Source: Astrothelium macrocarpum (taxonomy: Eukaryota > Ascomycota > Dothideomycetes > Trypetheliales > Trypetheliaceae). From it: a DNA stretch of 64,000 nt. Shown piece after piece: positions 10,945 to 20,560 of the stretch (positions are counted from its first letter, which is position 1; each line of letters begins with the position of its first letter). Location: contig JAGEMR010000142.1 of the NCBI GenBank assembly GCA_021030915.1, forward strand, positions 1 to 64,000. The letters run 5' to 3'. The position numbers and the translations under genes were made by a program. The notes under the pieces are model-generated. The model made no database searches, was not told where the DNA came from, and saw only the letters and a program-made list of their open reading frames with translations.

Positions 10945-12548
10945 AGTACAGAAAGCTAATATATCCGATCGAGCGAGCCAAGTGCTGGCACAAGGTGTAC
11001 CTCCTGGCTTGTCCGGATCATTCCGTGCCTTAGCAGATCACAGCAATGTCTCTCGCATTAGCCTTCACTATCGCGTACATGGACGACAATATATCGATGA
11101 GAAAGCCCAAAGCCAATACTATTTCTATCCATAGGAAGAGAAAGCTCTTGTTCAGTTGTGGAAATAATAGGATGCTCTTGGACGTTCTGTCCGAGTAAAG
11201 TACATACGTTCGATAGTCTTGGGTCTTGGCTGCCAGCGACCTCTGTCAGATAGACCAAGCAAACCTCCCGAGAAAAACTGGCCTCAGTTCTTCTACAAAC
11301 GCTATCCAGAATTCAAAGCAAATAAGGCCGGAGCCCTTGATTGGAATCGTTAAGTTATCTATAATAAGGTCATACACTAGTTTGAGGTGCTCGGAAAGGT
11401 ATTGCAGGATCCTATTGTTTAGTTGAAGCTCTGAGCTAAGAACAAGTGTGATGATTCCAAGTAGCTATAAGGGTAGTATAGCCATTTATAGTCGTAGTGC
11501 CTATCACAATGTTGCCTAATGCTATTGACTGCCTGGTAGGCAGTCTCCTTCTGCCTATAGGCAGTAATACATGATCTAGGATTTAACTCGTTCTGCAAGA
11601 GAATGTCTATAACATGGATGAGACTAGCATTATGCTTTCCAGGCCGAACTCTGTGAAAGTATATTTCGCTCTAACAGCTAGCCATCACATTCGAGCTCCT
11701 AGGTAGTACTATCAACGACTTCTGCTGAACCGATTTTCGGAATTTGGGTTATCTTATGGAGATAGGGGGATCAGGCAATTCAAGGTCTTTCGGTAAAGGC
11801 GTCTTATTTTAGGGAGAGGGCTTCGGGACACACGAGACACTCGAGATCTTAGAGTATTGCCTTGAGAACAACATTATCCTATGTCGTCTTCCCTCTCATA
11901 CCTCCCACAAGCTCCAGCCCTGTAATATAGGAGTCTTTGCTCCCTTGAAGGCAGCCTATCGCGATGAGGTTGAACGACTGTATCGTGGAGGTATAAATTC
12001 AGTCGGCAAGGAGCATTTCACATCTCTATACAGTCCGGCAAGGGGAAGAGCGATGACCAAAAAGAATATAAAAGCCGCATGGGCCGCAAGTGGTTTATTT
12101 CTATTCAACCCAAACAGAGTACTCAGAGATATACCGAAGCCTCTCGCTGAACTAATCGTTCCGAATAGTGATGAGACAAATGTGAGGTTTTGCTTACGAG
12201 ACAAACGTGAGGTCTTGCTTACAAGATAATGGACTGCAAACGCCTGTAACGCCAGTCTCAGCAGAAGCTCTCATGTCGCTACATGATTTAATCGAACGAT
12301 ATGCTCATACGCTTGATAAGATGAGCGTATAACGCTTGCATAGGCATGTGCAGAAGCTCGCCAATGCCGCACGTATATATCCTTTGCTGAAAGTGTCCTC
12401 CTTCGGGATTAAAATCGATTTTCGACTCGAATAAAAAACAAAACCAGAGTTCGTCGATCGACTAAGTCAATAGTCCTTGGGAAGGCGAAGGTAATGAGCT
12501 ATGAAGATATCGAGGAGGCGCGGGCGAAGCATGCTGCGAAAAAGACTA

Positions 12549-14358
12549 AGTCAGCGTATGGGGAAACGAGCACCCCCCCGAAACGAGCACCCCCCACCTT
12601 TTCGTCTCATCCAGTAAGGAGGTGATTATTTCAATAACAACGGCTAGGATTGAAATTTTGAACACATGGCGCTATATACAGGCTGTTAGGCAGCGCTGGA
12701 AGGTGTTTTTTCAGCTTTTGGCGCTGATTTGGCTGGTGGAACAGCTGTTATTTTCGCCGTTTCAGCAATCGCCTTTTTGAATTTCTCCCCATTCGTAAAC
12801 TGTTTATTCGCATTTAATTTAATTATCTTTTATGATGGCTATTTTATATTTTATTTAATTTGATATTTTAAATATGAATTGGCCTATTCCAGCGCTGTTA
12901 TACGTGTCGTCGCGTTATTTAATTCTTTGCCTATCTTCTGAAGCAAACATCTCATCTTCTTATCATATTATTCAACTGATTTCAATGAAATGATAATAAT
13001 TTGAAACTATTATTTATTATATAACGTTTCAGGAAATGCCGAAAATCGCTTTGATGGAAATATTCTAGATCTGGACTGTGATCCCATTTGTGGATTGAAT
13101 ATAAATGATGAATTGAATGATTTATTGAAATTGAATGGGACAAGATCTGATATTTTCCAGCCAATATGTATATTCGATTATATAAGACCTTTCTGACGTG
13201 TTTTATTATAATAAAAAATAAAACGATTCTTTTTAATAGAGACAGTATCATTCAAAATACCGAAATTTTCGATATAATAACAATATCGATTTTTGATAGG
13301 ACTGAAATCATACAAATCTAATGATTGAAAGATATAAGAATTATGAGAAGATATAAACATTAAATGGATATCAAATTCGAATTTATAAATATATATAAAA
13401 TTTATATTGATATAATTAATATATTCATTTAATAATAATATTCGACGTCGGTTAGATTAAAAACGTGTTAATGGATTGAATATATATTTCAGTCATATTA
13501 ATCCAATTTTATTCGATATCCAATCATTCGAAAAAATGGTATAATTCCAATTTAATAATTCATTCAATCGAAATCAGATGATCTAAAAATATTTTTTTTT
13601 TAAAAATAATGAATAAATCAATAAAATGATCTAATATATTAATAATTTCAATTATTAATATCCATAATCGATTTTCTGATATCTTTTTTAAAATAAATTT
13701 TTTTTCAGAATATGTCATTATTCTGGAATTAGAATATATATCTAATTCTACGCCAATTTCATTTATATTCTATACGTCTTCCAGCCGAATATTGAGCCAT
13801 TTTTTTATTTCTTCAAATAATGTTAAAAATAATCTGATCTCCTTTTCAGATACGTATTCTGTTCTTTTGGTATCTAATTTTCGTTCTATCATAAAAATGA
13901 TATATGAATTTCGTTTTATAAAATTATTGATCTATCGTTTATTAATAGAATTATTATTTCCATTAATTTGGATACATCGAATGGCCATTTTATGAACATG
14001 AACGTGATTAGACAAATAATCACGGTCATTCTTTTTCATAATCCATTATATAATATAATCCTTTTGATAAGAATTCAATTATTATTGATATTCATAATTA
14101 AAATATTTATTTTATTAATCTTGAATGTGTTTTGAAAGAATGGTTCTGGATACACGATACGTTTTAACAAATTATTTTATTGACAAAATCTTATCAGATT
14201 CGTAATCAGCGATAATAAGAGCATAGATGGCTTCACGATCAGCCATATTGAGACACTGTGGTGGGTGGTGGAGCGTGTGGAGTGAAATGAGGCGAAATAA
14301 AATTAAGGGGTGGAGGGTGCTCGTTTCGGGGGGGTGCTCGTTTCCCCATACGCTGACT
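12549..14358 (-). mobile_element. pogo-like DNA transposon (element C)
   Basis: Inverted repeats of about 45 bp beginning AGTCAGCGTATGGGG; TA duplicated at 12547-12548 and 14359-14360. GAAACGAGCACCC is repeated 17 bp apart in each end. At 1810 bp it lies inside the tail of an older transposase gene and splits it in frame. The interior is AT-rich and RIP-like; the termini retain their GC. Confidence 0.95.
12686..14246 (-). pseudogene. pogo-like transposase of element C, RIP-decayed
   Basis: The start MADREAIYALIIADYE at 14246 is followed by a helix-turn-helix-like region (SIKQFVKTYRVSRTIL, with a stop at the Gln). The best preserved stretch, 13178-13360, reads SSHNSYIFQSLDLYDFSPIK, corresponding to the SSHLLQPLDVxCFxPLK block just before and at the third catalytic Asp. 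IHIGWKISDLVPFN follows. The C-terminus (TNGEKFKKAIAETAKI) near 12750 is typical of fungal CENP-B/pogo transposases. Many in-frame stops. Confidence 0.85.
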
Positions 14359-14509
14359 TATGCAAAGTGGAAAACGCAACGGGAAGCAGAAGAATCCGTC
14401 AGAGGCAGATACACCGGAACCCTCGGCCAAAGTGGGGCGAATGAGCGGAGCGCCGGAGCCAACAACAGTCCAAATAGCATTCAAGGCTCCCGTGGCACAG
14501 ATGATTTGA

Positions 14510-14996
14510 GGGGCGTAGCTGTAACAGAGGCTTTGTAGAATTTGGATAGATACCTGTAGGACGATAAGTTTAAACAATCCAATTATGCACGATCTATTCA
14601 AACCACGATTCTCACAATTATTATATGAGCTGCGTCGCATCCCTTTGGTAGAGACAGAATGACTGTCTTTCGTTTAGCACAGCCTCGTCCGTCCGAGAGT
14701 GCCTGATAATCTCTATGCAGAAAACAATGCTATCAGTTAACTTTATTGCTAAAATTATCCAAATATCTACAAATACAAGCAGACCTCGCTCTCAGTCGAA
14801 TTCGCGAGGGCCAAGACCCCAGTCCTATTTTTGAGAATGCCGCACTTGTGGTATTAAATATAGTTAAGGATGAGGTGTCGATAGATACGGAGGGCAGGCT
14901 AGTAGATGAAGTTTGGCATCCGGTATAAGCGTGTACCAACTGTTTAGTGGTGGGACGGTGTTCATATTGGTATTATGGCATAACAAGCACGACCGT
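14510..14996. other. spacer between two transposons, one short ORF
   Basis: Normal GC. A 60-codon frame at 14746-14928 (MLKLSKYLQIQADLALSRI...) is open on the plus strand but matches nothing I recognise. The right end of the old transposase element at 10.9 kb should lie here. Ends at the TA duplicated by the element at 14999. Confidence 0.4.
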
Positions 14997-15089
14997 TAGG
15001 AGTCTCCACCACGGCGCGCCCGATCCCGCGGAGCGACCACCTCAAATTTTGGCCACCACCACATTTTGAATACGAATTGCACTACCAAT

Positions 15090-16656
15090 ATGGATCCAAT
15101 TGAAGCAGCGGTTGCAGCGGCGAATGCGCAGGAAGCTCCTAATTACTCTCAAATAGCAAAATCATATGGAGTCAATCGTACAACATTGTCGCGGCGCCAT
15201 AAAGGTGTACAGAGGTCCAAAAAAGAAACTCATCAAGATAGCCTCGCGAAACTTTCAGCACAACAGGAAACAATATTAATTCAATGGATTAATATATTTA
15301 CAAATCATGGTATTCCACCTACAGTACGAATGGTTCGAAATTTCGCTGTTGAAGTTAGCAAAAAGGATGTAGGAAAGAATTGGACAAATCGCTTTATATA
15401 TCGCCACCGGTCGCAATTGAAATCAGCATTTCTTACAACATTTGATCTCGCTCGCAAGAGAACAGATAATTACATTCAGATTCAGCTGTATTTTGAAATG
15501 GTACGAATGATTCAATAATGTTATTTTATTGTTAATATTTTGATAGATAGCCATCAAATTTGCGCAATATCGAATCGATGCCCATAACATCTATAATATG
15601 GATGAAAAAGGCTTTGTTATGGGCCAAATCAATATCCATCGCCGTGTATTTACTAAAGCAGCATACGAGCGAGGTCTTCTCAAAGGTGCAGGCACAGATG
15701 GCTCTCGTTCGTGGATTACTGTGCTCGCTGCAATCTCTATGGATGGCAATTCGCTACCACCTGCTCTCATCTACAGCGCTCAATCCAATGCTGTACAAGA
15801 TTCATGGCTTCAATATGCGGATCATATTGTTCAAAATTTTAGTATTACTGCCTCTGCTTCAGGCTGGACGAACGATGAGATTAGATTCGGCTGGCTTAAA
15901 ACAGGCCTCCAGCCGTTCAATCCTTTAATAGTACTCGATCAAATCAGTATAAAAGGCGATTTGAAACAGAGCGAACGATCCTCAAGCTCTGCTTCTTCGA
16001 ATATGATATCTACAAGGCGTTGGAGACGGCTTCGTACGAAACTCAATAGCGAATTAAATCCATCCATACAGAAAGAAGTTGATAAGTTTGCAGCATGGAG
16101 TTTGCAACAAAGTACAGAGAATCATCTGTTCAAAGCAGAACTTTTGAATCTCAAAGAGACGCTTCAAATTCAAAAGCAAAAGACGAATCGCCGAAGGCAA
16201 TTAAAAATGCCTTCTCAATTCGGTGGAGCAATATTCTTTAGCCCTACCAAAATCCAACTTGCTCGTGAGCTACAACAATAGCAGGAGGAGGCTGAACAGC
16301 TTGAAAAAGAACAAAAGAAGGCTCAGAGAGCACAGCAACAGGCTAATAAGCAAATTGAAGCTGAACGTAAAGCAGAACGTAAACGCGACCGACAAGAAGC
16401 TCAGCAACGGCGGAAGGAAGAACGAGCTGTTCAGGCATAGCAGAAACGAGAGGCTATTGAACAGCGAGCAGCGAACAGACAGCTCAAAGCAGAGGCACTT
16501 CAAAATAAGCAGAAGCGGCAGAAACAGCAGAAAACATCAAAAAAGGCTCAAAATGTTGTGGTGGTGGCAGAAAGTCGTACAAATGAGAATGAAGCACTTT
16601 CTGATCGAGGTCGCTTACGACGTATGAAACAAATCTCACAACGCTATTTAGATTAG
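15090..16656 (+). pseudogene. Fot1-like transposase lacking catalytic residues, two nonsense codons
   Basis: ATG begins MDPIEAAVAAANAQEA; a helix-turn-helix (YGVNRTTLSRRHKG) and a CENP-B-type DNA-binding part (VGKNWTNRFIYRHRSQ) follow. A 46-bp intron, 15501-15546 (GTACGA..GATAG, phase 0), leads to NIYNMDEKGFVMGQ and WITVLAAISMDGNSLPP. WTNDEIRFGWLK runs straight into TGLQPFNP: about 114 codons with the DGHGSH motif and the third Asp are missing. TAG at 16279-16281 and 16438-16440 stand where CAG is expected; beyond them the frame continues as a Gln/Lys/Arg-rich coiled coil to TAG at 16654-16656. The protein could not catalyse transposition but might still bind ends. Confidence 0.9.
15501..15546 (+). 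other. intron in the Fot1-like transposase gene
   Basis: GTACGAATGATTC at the donor and TTGATAG at the acceptor, phase 0. The frame before it stops at 15516-15518 and the frame after it differs, but splicing joins YFEM to IAIKFAQYRIDAHNIYNMDE. The decayed copy at 0.7 kb has the same length over this interval, so the spacing is ancestral and not a random indel. Confidence 0.7.
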
Positions 16657-16821
16657 AATAATTGCATCAAATGAAGGGTGTGAATTAGTTCTATTGATTC
16701 AATTTTATCCGATCTAATTATCTATTGTTGTTGTTGAGATAATCGAATTCGAACACTCGGTGGTGAGAATTGATTTGGTGGTCGCGCCGCGGGATCGGGC
16801 GCGCCATGGTGGAGACTCCTA

Positions 16822-17103
16822 CGATGCCGCCGCTCCTGCCGGGCTTTCCTACTATTATGGAAATGGCCTGGCCAAGCCATTCACAGCAGCTGCGCCGCCA
16901 GTGGACCGATTCCGTACTGAACACCACTTTCTAGTTTTCAGTTTTTTTTTTTTTTTTTTTAATAAGTATCAGTATTGAAATTCGTCAACATAGTCCGCGG
17001 TGATGATGATATTTCCATCTGAGTGGTAACATCGGGTAACATAAGCGGGATTATCTGTTTCGGCTGCTGCTGGTGTTTGTTGAATGCTTCCGCGAGCTCC
17101 AAA
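16822..17103. other. spacer with a 19-bp poly-T run
   Basis: Normal-GC host sequence right of element D. T19 at 16942-16960. No gene recognised. Confidence 0.5.
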
Positions 17104-17352
17104 TCACCGTCGTAGACTTCGGTACATGTCTGAGTACTCTATCCGGGTTGATTGGGCTATCCCTAATAGCGCAAACACAGCGATGTCGCAGGGCTGCAGC
17201 TCGTGGGAGGTGTGAGATAGTATACAGTATAGTTTGATGTTGTTTTCAAAACAAAATCTCAATATCTTTAGCGTTTTGTGCGTCGCAAAGCCATCACAGA
17301 TTAGTACGCGTGGCTTGTAGGTATTTCTGTGCCATAGGGAGCCATGTATAGC
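17104..17352 (-). pseudogene. fragment of an Ant1-like pogo transposase (DDE core)
   Basis: The minus strand reads KPRVLICDGFATHKTLKIL, then CFENNIKLYCILSHTSHELQ and PCDIAVFALLG. This is the central catalytic block, with the second Asp in ICDGF and the region up to the third, of the family whose other parts lie at 10.9-14.5 kb. The similarity starts almost where the 17-bp repeat array begins and ends after about 60 codons. It is an isolated scrap with no N- or C-terminal partner nearby. It contains the segment missing from the 11-kb copy, but the two differ in sequence and are not halves of one gene. Confidence 0.85.
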
Positions 17353-17522
17353 GTAGGGCATTCTGTGCCGTAGGGGAAAAGAATCCGTAAGGAGAAAGAA
17401 TCCGTAGAGAGAAAGAGCCCGTAGAGAGATAGAATCCGTAAGGAAACAGGATCCGTAGGGAGAAAGAATCCGTAGAGAGACAGGATCCGTAGGGGAAACT
17501 AACCGCAGGGAAGAAAAATCCT
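17353..17522. repeat. 17-bp tandem repeat array, left arm
   Basis: Ten head-to-tail units of exactly 17 bp with consensus GTAGRGAGAAAGAATCC, each differing at a few positions. It abuts the transposase fragment on its left. The right arm from 17543 has the same unit in reverse complement, so the two arms form a large inverted repeat around 17532. Confidence 0.95.
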
Positions 17523-17542
17523 GTAGGATAATTCTCTCTTGC

Positions 17543-17938
17543 GGATTTTATTTCCTTGTGGATTTTATTTCCCTGCGGATTTTTCTTCCCTAAGGATTTT
17601 TCTTCCTCACGGATTTTTCTTCCTTATGGCTTTCTCTACCCCACGGTCTTCTCTGCCCTACGGCTNNNNNNNNNNNNNNNNNNNNNNNNNNNNNNNNNNN
17701 NNNNNNNNNNNNNNNNNNNNNNNNNNNNNNNNNNNNNNNNNNNNNNNNNNNNNNNNNNNNNNNNNTTCTCTGCAGTCTTCTCTGCCTATAGTCTTCTTTT
17801 ACCCTACGGATTTCTCTCCCCTACGGTTTTCTCTGCCCTACGACTTTCTCTGCAGTCTTCTCTGCCTATAGTCTTCTTTTACCCTACGGATTTCTCTCCC
17901 CTACGGTTTTCTCTGCCCTACGGTTTTCTCTTTCGGAT
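17543..17938. repeat. 17-bp tandem repeat array, right (inverted) arm, with assembly gap
   Basis: Units such as GGATTTTTCTTCCCTAA and GGTTTTCTCTGCCCTAC, 17 bp each, are inverted relative to the left arm. After the gap the array also shows an 80-bp higher-order repeat (17766 onward, again from 17846). Units near the centre are T-rich and those near the end more GC-rich. Confidence 0.9.
17666..17765. other. assembly gap (100 N)
   Basis: A run of exactly 100 N inside the inverted array: a conventional placeholder for unknown length. Any frame drawn across it is meaningless. Confidence 1.
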
Positions 17939-18243
17939 TTGACTATACACGACGATCTAAAACATATACAAATATGGATATATATACAAGGTTAAGATTA
18001 TCGTAAATTTAAAGAATTTGCGTCTCGGGGGTGTCCCATAACCTAGGGTCAGATATTGTGTGTTTGACAAAAGGGCGCAGGCTAATCTGTGTATCTATTA
18101 TAAAATTGACGCAGATACATTAAAACTGCCAAATTTCGAGTATTTGCCAATACAAATTACCTTGAGCGAGATCATAGTTTTATGAGATCAAATCTCCCAC
18201 TATCTTTATATCTAGGTAGAGACTAGAAAGGACATTCTGGATT
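17939..18243. other. no gene seen
   Basis: Normal-GC DNA between the repeat array and the 3' end of the broken gene on the minus strand. Presumably its downstream flank; I see no feature. Confidence 0.4.
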
Positions 18244-18713
18244 TTAGCGGTTTTTCAATAGTAATACTATCTGCTCCGACTGTTGCTTGCTGTCCTGTTT
18301 CTGCCGCTCCAACTGCCGCTCCAACTGCCCTTCCATCTGTTGCCTCTACTGCTCCAATTGCTCTTTACTGTCCTGTCGTTGTTGTTCCAATTGCTGCTCT
18401 AACTGTTCTTTTTACTGTTTATTATCCGATCTCTGCTGTTTCATCTATTGCAAAAGTTTATTTATTTGTTCCCTCATTTTGGTCAATTATAAGACATTTG
18501 TGGATTGGTTAGATTGTTTGAATTTCTTTTCGTTCTGTGAATCCTGCTGCATATCCAATTCGTCGAGGGACATACCAGACGTAGTAAAAGATAATCTAGT
18601 TCGCTGAAAAGGCGACGGTAAATGTGTAACAGCATTTTTGATCCTTTTGAGATGGTCTGGAGCAAACTTTTCATAAACATTCATGACAAAGTTGTACGTC
18701 TTATATCTGTCTG

Positions 18714-19084
18714 TGTTATGATCCTAGGTATCCTTGGGGTCAAGTCTACTTGGGATCAAGGTGGCTTCTGAAATGAGTCGGTAAAGGAATGAACTAATAA
18801 GGAATAATATTTTGATAATTCAAAATTCTACTGAAGACGTTATCAAAGATTAATTTAGAGAATGGTTTTGAATATAACGAGGTCATTATTGGTTTCGTTG
18901 CGTTTTTATATATCTGAGTCAGGGTGAGCCAGTGAGCCCTTTCGTTCAAAGGTTCATACTGAGCTGGTGAGCCCTTTCGTTCAAAGGCTTACGCTGAACC
19001 GGTGAACCCTTTCGTTCAAAGGTTCACGCTGAGTCAGTGTCATGTTTGTCTCGGGGTACGACTCTTCGAATAACATTCGTAACA
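18714..19084 (-). repeat. 3' LTR of the chromovirus
   Basis: On the plus strand runs TGTTATGATCCTAGG to CATTCGTAACA. It contains three tandem 35-bp units around GTGAGCCCTTTCGTTCAAAG (about 18927-19031). It pairs with 26810-27180, of the same length. The pyrimidine-rich TTACCCCTCCTTTTTTT directly to its right is the complement of a polypurine tract, which makes this the 3' LTR of a minus-strand element. Confidence 0.95.
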
Positions 19085-19101
19085 TTACCCCTCCTTTTTT
19101 T
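19085..19101 (-). other. polypurine tract
   Basis: The minus strand reads AAAAAAAGGAGGGGTAA immediately before the 3' LTR, the expected plus-strand primer for reverse transcription. It fixes the element's orientation. Confidence 0.85.
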
Positions 19102-19103
19102 AT

Positions 19104-19130
19104 CACGTGATCTCACGTGTTATTTATAAT
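19104..19130 (+). promoter_or_regulatory. possible promoter of the antisense ORF: paired CACGTG boxes and TATA-like run
   Basis: Two perfect CACGTG palindromes at 19104-19109 and 19114-19119, starts 10 bp apart (one helical turn), are followed by TTATTTATAATAAATG and, 31 bp after that region, by the ATG of the plus-strand ORF. CACGTG is the site of bHLH factors such as Cbf1/Pho4 types. Function is inferred from position only. Confidence 0.4.
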
Positions 19131-19160
19131 AAATGATGTGTTCCATTTGTTGGGTCTAAA

Positions 19161-19667
19161 ATGGATTCCGACGAAAATTTTGATCTTTTATCTTTAAATT
19201 ATGCCCGCCGTGGTCGCATTTTGGGAAGCCGTCGCATCCGCCGTTCTGATTCCGTTATGGAAATATCTTGCGATTTTTATTTCCAATTCAATCGTATTTG
19301 TATAAAAATGTCCGATAAATTGATATATATGAAATATCGAAAATGAGACCGTTTATATGTTTCCGTATTTTGGAAAAATATGAATAAAATAATTGATGAT
19401 ATAAAATCATTAATAATTGAGGACGAAAAGAAATGTGATATTTTAATTGTTCAATTTATAAAATTTCAGTCCCGTCTGGAATGGAAATATAAAATATTGG
19501 AACTGGCGTAATGTCGTACTGAAAAACAGTTATTGTATTTTGATCGGGAATTTGAAAAGATGAATAAGGAGAATTTTAAAACGACGGTTATTGACGTTTC
19601 GGTTCTGAAGGTTTCTTTTTTTTCTGAAATTATTGGAATTTCTGAGGACAATTTTTCAAATTTTTGA
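19161..19667 (+). pseudogene. antisense ORF in the 3' part of the chromovirus, unknown function
   Basis: One frame of 168 codons from ATG to TGA with only two internal stops, TGA at 19344 and TAA at 19509, consistent with RIP of CGA and CAA. The predicted protein starts MDSDENFDLLSLNYARRG, is basic then helical (KKCDILIVQFIKFQSRLEW), and has no domain I recognise. It lies opposite to pol between chromodomain and polypurine tract, where such elements normally have untranslated sequence. The second chromovirus has a comparable, worse damaged reading near 57.4 kb (KYIENNEKKTDININSF). It could be a captured or accessory gene. Confidence 0.55.
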
Positions 19668-19699
19668 ATGATTTTTATATATTTTTTTCCGGTGAATAT

Positions 19700-20560
19700 T
19701 TTATTCATTTGATTAGATATTTTTGACCTTTTTTCGTTAATATTTTTTCAATTTCGAATTCTGTTTCTTTTTCTGATTCAAAATAGAATGTTTTCTGATA
19801 TGATGTTTCTGGATCTGTTAATTGTAATAATGATAAATGAAAGACTGGATGGATTTTGACGTCCTGTGATAGTTTCAGTTCAAAATTGACTGGATTTTTT
19901 TGTTTTTTGATTTCAAATGGACCGATTTTGACTGGTCCAAATTTTTTTGATGATAATTTGCTCTTGAAATTTTTGATAAACAAACATATCTTATTCCTTT
20001 TTTTTAATTGAAATTCATTTTTTTTAAATGTATTGGTTTTTTTATTTCTGGTCTGTAATTATTTATTGATTTTTTGAATGTTTTTTCTGATTTGATTTAG
20101 GATATCTAATTTCCAGAATACGTTTCTTTGTGTCTGATCCGAAGGTATTTTTTGTCTTAATTTATTTTTATCTTTTTGATTTCGTCCTAAAATGCATTCC
20201 ATTGGTATTTTTTATATGATTGAGGATATCCGATTGTTGAACGCTAACTGGGTCATAAATAATAATGATATCTAATTATTTTGTTGATTGTCAATATAAT
20301 GTTTTAAATATTGTTCTAATGTTTGATTCATTCGTTCCGTTTGACCATCTATTTTTTTATGATATGCGGTGGATATTTTTAATTTAATCTCTATTTTATT
20401 TAAGACTATTTTCTAATAGGCTGATATAAATCTTCGATTTCTGTCTGATATAATGCTTTCTGATATTCCAAAATATTTGACGAATTTCTGGAATAATAAT
20501 TCGGTCGTATGAGATATTCCGTACGTTTTTTTGAATTATTCGATGATGACATATTTTATT
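19700..20560 (-). pseudogene. chromovirus integrase C-terminus and chromodomain
   Basis: The minus strand reads ESIISDRNRRFISAY near 20460 and STAYHKKIDGQTERMNQT near 20360, the integrase core. An open stretch 19983-19705 follows with SSKKFGPVKIGPFEIKKQ, IHPVFHLSLLQL and the chromodomain start TEFEIEKILTKKGQKYLIK. A stop replaces the Trp that normally follows in KYLVKW. Many stops upstream. Integrase inserts the cDNA; the chromodomain targets it. Confidence 0.85.

Larger units (their letters stand above)
10945..14509 (+). pseudogene. Tc1/mariner-pogo (Ant1-like) transposase pseudogene split by a younger transposon
   Basis: Left part 10945-12548, right part 14361-14509. The N-terminal part reads SGSFRALADHSNVSRISLHYR (a helix-turn-helix), then KPPEKNWPQFFYKRYPEFK. 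A YNMDETSIML motif lies near 11615. A gap follows, after which GFGTHETLEILEYCLEN and PSHTSHKLQP continue into an open stretch (GGINSVGKEHFTSLYSPA) ending at 12229. A frame change leads to EALMSLHDLIERYA and KAKVMSYEDIEEARAKHAA. Removing 12549-14358 with one TA lets this tail run on in frame (MQSGKRNGKQKNPSE) to TGA at 14507. There are stops, a frameshift and loss of the central catalytic region. GC is nearly normal, so this decay is mostly not RIP. Confidence 0.85.
14999..16819 (+). mobile_element. Fot1-like transposon, internally deleted, almost free of RIP (element D)
   Basis: Inverted repeats start GGAGTCTCCACCA; TA duplicated at 14997-14998 and 16820-16821. In the right end GGCGCG recurs 17 bp apart; the left end has GGCGCG then GGAGCG. 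GC is normal throughout, in contrast to relatives at 0.7, 37.4 and 48.9 kb. At 1821 bp it is about 340 bp shorter than they are, owing to one deletion in the catalytic core. It is the best reference for reconstructing the decayed copies' gene structure. Confidence 0.95.

Noticed and set aside
16942..16960. Poly-T run as the tail of a retroposed sequence
   Set aside because: No adjoining gene copy or target duplication was found; a simple homopolymer is sufficient.
17353..17938. Possible CRISPR array
   Set aside because: Units are contiguous 17-mers without spacers, inverted around a centre, in a eukaryotic context with no cas genes.
17539..17942. Plus-strand frames of 110-128 codons
   Set aside because: They cross the 100-N gap and arise from 17-bp repeats, which leave frames open by periodicity.
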